5,268 nucleotides of DNA from the NCBI GenBank assembly GCA_964511555.1, contig CAZEFR010000077.1, positions 1 to 5,268 of the forward strand, written 5' to 3'. Shown piece by piece: positions 1 through 5,268 of this stretch. How positions within the stretch are numbered: position 1 is the first letter of the stretch; the number at the start of each line of letters is the position of its first letter. Under the pieces are notes generated by a model. It was not told the origin of the DNA. It did no database searches and saw only the letters and a list, made by a program, of their open reading frames with translations. The DNA is from CAIZGX01 sp964511555. GTDB lineage: Bacteria > Bacteroidota > Bacteroidia > Flavobacteriales_D > Sanyastnellaceae. The translations under genes and the position numbers were made by a program.

Positions 1-1823
1 ATTCGCTCTTCAATAGTTGCCGCTTTGAACGCATATAGTGCATGAGAAACAGCCTCAACTAAGCGGTCGCTTTCCGTTCGCGTTTCAATTCTGTAGTTAG
101 ACAACCATTTACTGCTTAATTCATGCGTTTCCGTTTCGATATCACTAATGAACTGAACGATTTCCTGATCATCTGTGCGCTGTAAATAAGCACTTGTGTA
201 AAGCGCATTCTCGTTTAGTCCCTCCACGAACTTTGAATATACTTTGGCATAAATTGGGTGTTGGAGGTAAAGTTCATCCTTCGAAAGTTCATGGTGAATC
301 CATTCCATAACGCTTGTTTCACCGTGGTATTTTTTTCCTTCTTCATCGAATTGTTCAATTTCAACAATCCGAGCACCATATTTTACCATTAATCGAATAA
401 GCAGCCATTCGTGGTGATGGTTTTTAGGTGGAGTAGAGGATGTTGTGGCTTGTTCTGCCGTAACTGGAACTTGAATTTCTTCTAAAGCGGGTTCCTGGTT
501 CGTTTTTATCAGTTGTCCCTTTCGCAGTTTGATCAATTCAGTTGAAAGGATATTCTCGTTCATTCCAAAACGAGATGCGATCTGTTGAATGTACACTGTC
601 CTCGTAATTTGATCTGGAATAAGAGAGACCGAATGCACAATATCACGGATCAATTCAGCTTTTTTGATAGGATCGTCGTTCCCATCCTTCAACAGGATGT
701 CAGCTTTAAATGAAATGAAATCTTGCGTATGGCCTTTGATGTACTCGTCCAGTTCATCTTTTGATGATTTTTTGGAAAATGAATCTGGATCCTCTCCTTC
801 AGGGAATAGCACGACCTTTACATTCATTCCCTCCTCTAAAATCAAATCAATTCCACGAAACGACGCTTTAATTCCGGCTGCATCACCATCAAATAGAATA
901 GTAATGTTGTGCGTATACCTTCGAATTAATTTGATTTGATCCTTTGTCAACGATGTGCCAGAAGAAGAGACCACGTTTTGAATACCCGCCTGAAACATAC
1001 TGATCACATCGGTATATCCTTCGCACAGAAAACAATTGTCGTACTTAATGATATCTCCTTTGGAAAAATAAAGTCCATAGAGGATTTCACTTTTGTTATA
1101 GATAATGCTTTCAGGTGAATTGAAGTATTTCGCAATTTTTTTATCGCTCAATAATGTCCGACCACCAAATCCGAGTACACGACCTGAAACACTATGAATC
1201 GGAAACATTACTCTACCTCTGAAAAAATCGAACTGACGTTCATCTTTTGATTTAACTAGTCCAACTTTTTCTAAGTAATCCAGTTTGTATCCTTTTCCAA
1301 TGGCCGCTTTTGTGAAGTCATCACCCGAATTCAAACAGTAACCGAGCTGAAATTTCTCGATGATATCTCTCCTGAATCCTCGTTCTTCGAAGTAGGCAAG
1401 TCCAACCGCTTCTCCTTCAGGTGAATTTAACAGGTTGTTTTTGAAGTGGTCACGTGCAAAATCGTTAATGATGTGTAAACTTTCACGCTCACTAATTGCG
1501 GCAAGTTCTTCGGCAGTTGCTTGTTCTTCCTCAGGTACTTGAATACCATATTTATCGGCCAGCCATCGCAATGCTTCAGGGTAGGAAAAGTGTTCTTTTT
1601 CCATGAGGAAAGAAACTACCGAACCTCCTTTTCCGGTTGAGAAGCACTTAAAAATTTGTTTGGAAGGAGAAACGACAAAGGAAGGCGTTTTTTCATCTGT
1701 GAACGGACTAAGTCCTTTGAGATTCGAACCCGCTCGTTTGAGGTTGACAAATTCACCAATGACCTCTTCAATTCTGGAGGTATTCATGATTTCATCAATG
1801 ATATGTGGCGGAATTTTAGCCAT
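1..1823 (-). CDS. dnaG: DNA primase DnaG (3' end outside window)
   Basis: DnaG synthesises the short RNA primers that start leading- and lagging-strand DNA synthesis, working with the replicative helicase DnaB. I translated 607 codons from the ATG at 1823 down to the window edge with no stop, so only a short C-terminal tail is missing (family about 600-660 residues). The N-terminal CHC2-type domain spans roughly residues 1-100, with the conserved DEKTPSFVVSP at 43-53. Three of the four zinc ligands are replaced: Ser39, Thr42, Cys60 (kept) and Thr63. The catalytic core follows with RGRVMFPI (202-209), GFGGR (218-222), the TOPRIM glutamate in CEGYTDV (Glu268), DGDAAG with Asp312 and Asp314, and EDPDS (344-348). 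A low-complexity linker (about 440-470, ending in three histidines) leads into the C-terminal helicase-interaction region. The start overlaps the upstream lipoprotein stop as TAATG, which suggests translational coupling. Identity is very sure; that the fold survives without zinc is inference. Confidence 0.97.
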   Translation of the reverse strand, partial: MAKIPPHIIDEIMNTSRIEEVIGEFVNLKRAGSNLKGLSPFTDEKTPSFVVSPSKQIFKCFSTGKGGSVVSFLMEKEHFSYPEALRWLADKYGIQVPEEEQATAEELAAISERESLHIINDFARDHFKNNLLNSPEGEAVGLAYFEERGFRRDIIEKFQLGYCLNSGDDFTKAAIGKGYKLDYLEKVGLVKSKDERQFDFFRGRVMFPIHSVSGRVLGFGGRTLLSDKKIAKYFNSPESIIYNKSEILYGLYFSKGDIIKYDNCFLCEGYTDVISMFQAGIQNVVSSSGTSLTKDQIKLIRRYTHNITILFDGDAAGIKASFRGIDLILEEGMNVKVVLFPEGEDPDSFSKKSSKDELDEYIKGHTQDFISFKADILLKDGNDDPIKKAELIRDIVHSVSLIPDQITRTVYIQQIASRFGMNENILSTELIKLRKGQLIKTNQEPALEEIQVPVTAEQATTSSTPPKNHHHEWLLIRLMVKYGARIVEIEQFDEEGKKYHGETSVMEWIHHELSKDELYLQHPIYAKVYSKFVEGLNENALYTSAYLQRTDDQEIVQFISDIETETHELSSKWLSNYRIETRTESDRLVEAVSHALYAFKAATIEER

Positions 1824-1825
1824 TA
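1823..1825 (-). promoter_or_regulatory. TAATG stop/start overlap coupling the lipoprotein to dnaG
   Basis: The lipoprotein stop codon TAA (1825-1823) shares its last base with the dnaG start codon ATG (1823-1821). Terminating ribosomes could restart directly on dnaG. The bases before the ATG contain only a weak GGAAAA, so re-initiation may matter more than independent ribosome entry. The overlap is observed; coupling is inferred. Confidence 0.7.
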
Positions 1826-2230
1826 ATTTTCCGGATAACCGAAATCAGTTTCATTGATAACTTTTCCTTTTTCGTCATATGTCGTCCAGACACCAACAGT
1901 TTTGTCGTTTTTGTATTCTCCCCTGTAATGAATAACACCTGTAGGGTATTTCACAACTGTAAACCCTTCGCGAATGCCGTGTTCATAAACGGTCACGGAT
2001 AATTCTTTTCCATTCTCAGAATAAAATGTCCATACGCCATTTCGCTTGTCTTGTTCGTCTTGTCCACCGCGGTATTTTATTTGTTTTTTTCCCGGATACC
2101 ATTCCGTGTATATTCCGTCTTTAATTTCAACGAGTTCTTCTTTGGATAAAGGTTTTTCAACTGTTTTTTCTTCTGTTGATGTACACGAAACAAGCCAGAG
2201 GAATGTTACAAAAAGGAGAATTCTATACAT
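1823..2230 (-). CDS. Small lipoprotein with YwqK/MORN-like repeats
   Basis: The product is 135 residues, counted from the ATG at 2230. I chose this start because it puts a signal peptide at the N-terminus: Met-Tyr-Arg, a hydrophobic stretch at 4-14 and the lipobox LVSC with Cys16 as the lipidated residue. An in-frame ATG at 2272 would add 14 polar residues in front and overlap the synthase gene by 38 bases. After a charged linker (17-37) come MORN-like repeats of the kind found in proteins labelled 'YwqK family antitoxin': DGIYTEWYPG (38-47), NGVWTFYSENGKE (64-76), a weaker unit around 87-104 (REGFTVVKYPTG), and VGVWTTYDEKGKV (112-124). Such repeats form a beta-hairpin meander, and their function in Bacteroidota is mostly unknown. 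The residues after Cys16 (TSTEEK) include acidic ones that could act as a surface-export signal, but this is weak. The gene begins four bases after the synthase stop and its own stop overlaps the dnaG ATG. Lipoprotein status is fairly sure; the role is unknown. Confidence 0.85.
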   Translation of the reverse strand: MYRILLFVTFLWLVSCTSTEEKTVEKPLSKEELVEIKDGIYTEWYPGKKQIKYRGGQDEQDKRNGVWTFYSENGKELSVTVYEHGIREGFTVVKYPTGVIHYRGEYKNDKTVGVWTTYDEKGKVINETDFGYPEN

Positions 2231-2234
2231 ATGT

Positions 2235-3206
2235 TTATTTTTCACGTTGTGTAGTATATTCGACAAGTCCAACTAACGCTGATTTAGCTGAAGATTCGGG
2301 GATAGTGGACAGTAAATCTAGCGCTTTTTTAGTGAGTTCCATCATTCGTTGATGGGTATACTGTACACCTCCTTCTTGAATGACAATTTCTATCGCTCGT
2401 TTTACTGATTTACTCTTTTCGTTCTTATTCTTTACTATATACAATAACTCACGCCTGACTTCAGCTGGAGCATTATTTAATGCATAAATAAGAGGCAATG
2501 TCATTTTTCGTTCCCGAATATCTAATCCAGTAGGTTTTCCTATTTTTTCACCTGTTCCGTAATCGAATATGTCGTCTTTCAATTGAAACGCTAATCCAAC
2601 CAATTCGCCAAATTCCCTCATCGTTTCGCGCATGTCATTTCTTCCGCTTGCGACTGCTCCTGCTTCACAGCAAGCAGAGATCAGGGAAGCTGTTTTTTGA
2701 CGAATGACTTCGAAATAAATCTCTTCAGTGATATCTAATTTTCGAGCTTTTTCAATTTGAAGTAATTCACCTTCACTCATTTCCTTTACTGCAGTAGCTA
2801 CGATGTGTAAGAGTTCTAAGTTGTTTTTTTCAATAGAAAGTAAGAGCACTTTTGAGAGTAAGTAATCACCAACCAGTACGGCAATTTTGTTTTTCCAGAG
2901 TGCATTTATAGAGAAGAAACCACGTCTCTCATTGGCGTCATCAACGACATCGTCGTGAACCAGCGTGGCAGTATGCAGTAATTCAATTAATGAAGCGGCA
3001 TCATAGGTGCGGTCATTGATTTCTCCGAGCATTTTTGAAGTCAGGAAGACAAACATCGGACGCATTTGTTTTCCTTTACGTTTAATGATGTAATGCGTGA
3101 TTTTATCGAGAAGGGGAACCCGTGATTGCATACTTTTTCTAAAGCGCACTTCAAATTCCGTCATTTCAGGACGAATTGGATCGAGCATTTCCTTTACCGA
3201 AATCAT
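2235..3206 (-). CDS. All-trans polyprenyl diphosphate synthase (IspB-like)
   Basis: This 323-residue protein belongs to the trans-isoprenyl diphosphate synthase family, soluble enzymes that extend an allylic diphosphate with isopentenyl diphosphate units. Visible motifs are GKQMRP (45-50, substrate diphosphate binding), the first aspartate-rich motif HDDVVDD (Asp85, Asp86, Asp89), the following RRG (94-96), QKTASL (170-175), and the second aspartate-rich motif FQLKDDIFDY (Asp211, Asp212, Asp215). Residues five and four before the first motif are Ala80 and Thr81, not aromatic. This argues for a long-chain product, probably the hexa- to octaprenyl tail of menaquinone, rather than farnesyl diphosphate; exact chain length cannot be read from the sequence. 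The ATG at 3206 lies four bases after a TATATTTG promoter box, so the message may be leaderless. The alternative Met7 (3188) has an AGGA only two bases upstream, too close to act as a normal ribosome site, and Met1 keeps the N-terminal helix. The enzyme leads a tight cluster with the lipoprotein and dnaG. Confidence 0.95.
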   Translation of the reverse strand: MISVKEMLDPIRPEMTEFEVRFRKSMQSRVPLLDKITHYIIKRKGKQMRPMFVFLTSKMLGEINDRTYDAASLIELLHTATLVHDDVVDDANERRGFFSINALWKNKIAVLVGDYLLSKVLLLSIEKNNLELLHIVATAVKEMSEGELLQIEKARKLDITEEIYFEVIRQKTASLISACCEAGAVASGRNDMRETMREFGELVGLAFQLKDDIFDYGTGEKIGKPTGLDIRERKMTLPLIYALNNAPAEVRRELLYIVKNKNEKSKSVKRAIEIVIQEGGVQYTHQRMMELTKKALDLLSTIPESSAKSALVGLVEYTTQREK

Positions 3207-3210
3207 TGCA

Positions 3211-3243
3211 CAAATATACGGTTTAGATTCCCAGATTTCTCAA
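3211..3243 (-). promoter_or_regulatory. Bacteroidota-type promoter for the synthase-lipoprotein-dnaG cluster
   Basis: Read on the minus strand, TATATTTG at 3218-3211 fits the Bacteroidota -7 consensus TAnnTTTG exactly. A TTG at 3243-3241 lies 22 bases upstream, inside the range accepted for the -33 element. Only four bases separate the -7 box from the ATG at 3206, so transcription would begin at or next to the start codon. The rest of the 63-base gap is AT-rich and I see no hairpin terminator for rlmN. The box match is observed; its activity is inferred. Confidence 0.65.
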
Positions 3244-3269
3244 TAAAAGCGATAAGAAAATTGGTAAAA

Positions 3270-4364
3270 TTATGCCTTCAATTTGGGTTGTTTGAGCAAT
3301 TCAGTTCGATCTGAAATAGCCTTGTTTTTATTGGCTAGTTGACCGCAAGCTGCATCAATGTCTTTCCCCCGGCTGCGTCTAACGTTTACAACCAGATTTT
3401 TGCTTTCTAAATGCGCTGCAAACGCACTTACTTTTTCAGGTTTTGCACGTTGAAATCCACCTTCATCAATAGGGTTGTATTCAATAATGTTTATTTTACA
3501 CGGCACACATCGCGCGAATTTCGCTAGTTCGGCTGCGTCTTCAAGCGAGTCATTGAACCCATCGAAAATGATGTATTCAAAGGTAATCCGAGTGCCGGTT
3601 TTCTCATGAAAATAGATCAACGCATCAGCCAATTCGGCCAGGTTATTGGTGTCATTAATTTCCATGATTTCACTTCGTTTTTTGTCGTTCGCAGCGTGTA
3701 ACGACAAGGCGAGATTGAACTTAACCTCGTCATCCCCTAATTTTCGTATCATTTTTGCAATTCCTGCGGTTGAAACGGTAATTCGTTTCGGAGACATACC
3801 CAAGCCATTAGGTGCGGTTATTCGTTCAATCGATCGAAGCGTATTTTTATAATTGAGTAAAGGTTCACCCATGCCCATGTAGACAATATTCGTTAATGGT
3901 GTTTCATACCTTTGTTCAGCTGCACGTTTGAGGTAAACGACCTGATCAACAATTTCTCCTGCAGATAAGTTTCGCATCAATTTCAACTTTCCTGTTGCGC
4001 AGAAGGTACAAGAAAGTGAACAACCGACCTGCGAAGAAATGCATGCGGTCATGCGCGAGGTTGTTGGAATTAAAACACCCTCAACTACTTTTCCCTCACC
4101 AACGGAGAATGCACATTTAATGGTGCGATCAGTGCTAATTTGTTCATCATCAATTCGAATAGCATCGATTGTATACACTTCGTCCAACTTGCTTCGCAAG
4201 GCCAAACTAAGGTTGCTCATCTGATTGAATTCGTGCACGTGGTGTGACCAAAGCCATTCGAATACTTGTTTCGCACGGAATGATTTTTCACCGAATCCCT
4301 CAAATTGAGCGATTAATTCGTTCAAGGATAATTCACGGATGGCTATTTTTTGATGAGAAGTCAT
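3270..4364 (-). CDS. rlmN: Dual-specificity RlmN: 23S rRNA A2503 / tRNA A37 C2-methyltransferase
   Basis: RlmN is a radical SAM enzyme that methylates carbon 2 of A2503 in 23S rRNA and of A37 in some tRNAs, tuning translational fidelity. The 364-residue length is normal. The N-terminal helical domain (about 1-90) carries the typical FGEKSFRAKQVFEWLW (24-39). The radical SAM cluster motif CSLSCTFC supplies Cys115, Cys119 and Cys122; MGMGEP (163-168) is the SAM-binding glycine-rich motif. Glu95, Cys108 and the C-terminal Cys340 in RGKDIDAACGQL align by spacing and context with the E. coli residues Glu105, Cys118 and Cys355. The last of these is the transiently methylated cysteine. All catalytic residues are therefore present. 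The related resistance enzyme Cfr shares the cluster, but the sequence around both cysteines and the housekeeping context favour RlmN. The gene begins eight bases after a TACCTTTG box, with no evident Shine-Dalgarno sequence. Confidence 0.96.
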   Translation of the reverse strand: MTSHQKIAIRELSLNELIAQFEGFGEKSFRAKQVFEWLWSHHVHEFNQMSNLSLALRSKLDEVYTIDAIRIDDEQISTDRTIKCAFSVGEGKVVEGVLIPTTSRMTACISSQVGCSLSCTFCATGKLKLMRNLSAGEIVDQVVYLKRAAEQRYETPLTNIVYMGMGEPLLNYKNTLRSIERITAPNGLGMSPKRITVSTAGIAKMIRKLGDDEVKFNLALSLHAANDKKRSEIMEINDTNNLAELADALIYFHEKTGTRITFEYIIFDGFNDSLEDAAELAKFARCVPCKINIIEYNPIDEGGFQRAKPEKVSAFAAHLESKNLVVNVRRSRGKDIDAACGQLANKNKAISDRTELLKQPKLKA

Positions 4365-4372
4365 ACTGTGTA

Positions 4373-4380
4373 CAAAGGTA
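4373..4380 (-). promoter_or_regulatory. Putative -7 promoter box for rlmN
   Basis: On the minus strand TACCTTTG matches the Bacteroidota -7 consensus TAnnTTTG and ends eight bases before the rlmN ATG at 4364. No clean TTG lies at the expected 17-23 base distance; the upstream region is only T-rich, so the -33 element is weak or absent. If used, the 5' leader would be just a few bases. The box sits in the 56-base gap after the BatD-like gene, where I see no hairpin terminator. Confidence 0.5.
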
Positions 4381-4420
4381 AAGAAACAACCAAGAAAATG
4401 AGTAAAAACAATAGGGTTAC

Positions 4421-5268
4421 TTACTTATTTAACTCGTCGATTAAGTCAACTGTCTGCTGAAAGAAATTGGATTCGCTTAAACTGAGGTTCCAACCGCTGT
4501 ACAATGTTCTGTCGCACTGTTCAATAGATGCTTCAAACGCGCCGTATAATGGGTCGTTTGGTTGTTGGTTTTGCCAAATGGAACGTAACTCAAGGCTGGA
4601 CAACGATTCTACTTCTAGTTTTAAGTGGCGAATTGCTGCAAAGATGAGTGCTTTTTTCAGGTGTTGAACCCCATTTGTGTAATTGGAGGAGGCGAAGTAA
4701 GCTAATGCAATTTTCTTTTCTTCATTGGCTTTTTCATTTGAAATTGTTGATGGTTTATTCGCTTTATTGGGTTGGTTTGGAGATTTTTTACCCCACCAAA
4801 GGAATAATCCAATGAACGCAAGACTTAACGGTGTGCCAATCAACAACCAACTTGACCAGCCGGAAGATGATTTCTTATTTTGAGGAGGCGAATTATTGAA
4901 GGTTTTGTTGTCCGTATGTAATGGTTTCGTGCTGTTTACAACTATGTCATTTTTAACATTATATTCTGCATTAGATTCAATAGTTACTTTTTCGCTTTTC
5001 GTTTTAAGCAAAATGTATTTTTCTTTATCGGGGTCAAAAAAGGCAAAAGTTGTTACCGGTAATTGAATTGAACCTGATTCAAGAATTTTCACATGGTATT
5101 GAATGTTTACCTTTCCTTCTGCACCATTTTTACCAAAAACAATATCTTCTTTTATTTTCGGGTCACCGTATAATTTAAATCCTTTTGGCAGTTGAAGATC
5201 TGGGGGATTAAGCGCATGAAGATTGCCTTGACCTGTTATTTCCAATTCGATGTCTATAATATCTCCCT
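4421..5268 (-). CDS. batD: BatD-like membrane protein, C-terminal half (5' end outside window)
   Basis: This is the last 281 codons of a gene entering from the high-coordinate edge; whole BatD proteins are about 550-600 residues, so roughly half is visible. The reading frame is open to the edge (the first visible residues are GDIIDIELEITGQGNL), so the TTG at 5245 is an internal leucine codon and not a start. The visible part holds the end of a beta-rich extracytoplasmic region with LNPPDLQLPKGFKLY, typical of BatD repeats, at about residues 19-33. A polar Asn/Ser/Lys linker follows, then one transmembrane helix (about 140-158, WLLIGTPLSLAFIGLFLWW). A cytoplasmic helical tail comes last, with AYFASSNYTNGVQHLKKAL resembling a TPR-like helix pair. 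Bat proteins, first described for aerotolerance in Bacteroides, are thought to form a membrane complex with the von Willebrand-domain proteins BatA and BatB and a MoxR ATPase; their biochemical role is unsettled. The gene ends 56 bases before rlmN. Family assignment rests on architecture and partial motifs. Confidence 0.8.
   Translation of the reverse strand, partial: GDIIDIELEITGQGNLHALNPPDLQLPKGFKLYGDPKIKEDIVFGKNGAEGKVNIQYHVKILESGSIQLPVTTFAFFDPDKEKYILLKTKSEKVTIESNAEYNVKNDIVVNSTKPLHTDNKTFNNSPPQNKKSSSGWSSWLLIGTPLSLAFIGLFLWWGKKSPNQPNKANKPSTISNEKANEEKKIALAYFASSNYTNGVQHLKKALIFAAIRHLKLEVESLSSLELRSIWQNQQPNDPLYGAFEASIEQCDRTLYSGWNLSLSESNFFQQTVDLIDELNK

Noticed and set aside
664..1118. Two consecutive plus-strand open frames overlapping at 936-939, resembling a small operon
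   Set aside because: They lie entirely antisense to the well-conserved core of dnaG, are serine-rich or otherwise featureless, and have no recognisable domain. They are shadow frames.
1823..2230. Toxin-antitoxin system suggested by the YwqK-type repeats
   Set aside because: The neighbours are housekeeping genes, no toxin candidate is adjacent, and the protein is a predicted exported lipoprotein.
2231..2272. Longer start for the lipoprotein, 14 residues upstream
   Set aside because: It would put polar residues ahead of a clear lipoprotein signal peptide and overlap the synthase gene by 38 bases. The ATG at 2230 gives the expected signal peptide.
3207..3269. Intrinsic terminator between rlmN and the synthase gene
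   Set aside because: No inverted repeat followed by a T-run can be seen; the gap is AT-rich with a promoter in it.
3646..4224. Plus-strand open frames opposite rlmN
   Set aside because: They are antisense to conserved radical SAM coding sequence and show no domain or start signal of their own.
3270..4364. Cfr-type antibiotic resistance methyltransferase instead of RlmN
   Set aside because: The N-terminal domain, the DIDAACGQL context of the C-terminal cysteine and the core-gene neighbourhood fit RlmN. Nothing mobile lies nearby.
5243..5245. TTG as the start codon of the BatD-like gene
   Set aside because: The frame is open to the window edge and the upstream codons encode GDIIDIE, which continues the BatD beta-domain pattern. 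The gene is simply cut by the window.

Overview
The window is a housekeeping stretch from a bacterium of the phylum Bacteroidota, most likely a flavobacteria-like lineage. Four things point there: a BatD (Bacteroides aerotolerance) protein; a DnaG primase whose zinc-ribbon ligands are mostly replaced, as I recall for this phylum; promoter boxes of the TAnnTTTG type; and start codons without a clear Shine-Dalgarno sequence. The DNA is moderately AT-rich. All five genes lie on the minus strand, so transcription runs from high to low coordinates. Coding density is very high, and no gene-free stretch exceeds about 65 bases.

Layout in the direction of transcription: (1) the C-terminal half of a BatD-like membrane protein, with its 5' part outside the window (4421-5268); (2) a 56-base gap holding a Bacteroidota-type -7 box just before rlmN, the dual-specificity 23S rRNA/tRNA adenine-C2 methyltransferase (3270-4364); (3) a 63-base gap holding a second such promoter, whose -7 box ends only four bases before the start codon of an all-trans polyprenyl diphosphate synthase (2235-3206); (4) four bases later, a small lipoprotein with MORN/YwqK-like repeats (1823-2230); (5) dnaG, whose ATG overlaps the lipoprotein stop codon by one base (TAATG) and which runs off the low end of the window (1-1823).

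The synthase, lipoprotein and dnaG are packed as one probable operon. It joins isoprenoid (quinone side-chain) synthesis, an envelope lipoprotein of unknown role and replication priming. RlmN has its own putative promoter, and BatD belongs to a separate unit extending upstream. I found no mobile elements, CRISPR arrays, RNA genes, convincing hairpin terminators or defence genes, and I do not see a previously undescribed system. The points most worth a second look are the degenerate zinc ribbon of DnaG next to an intact TOPRIM active site, the (near-)leaderless arrangement of two promoters, and the lipoprotein translationally coupled to dnaG.
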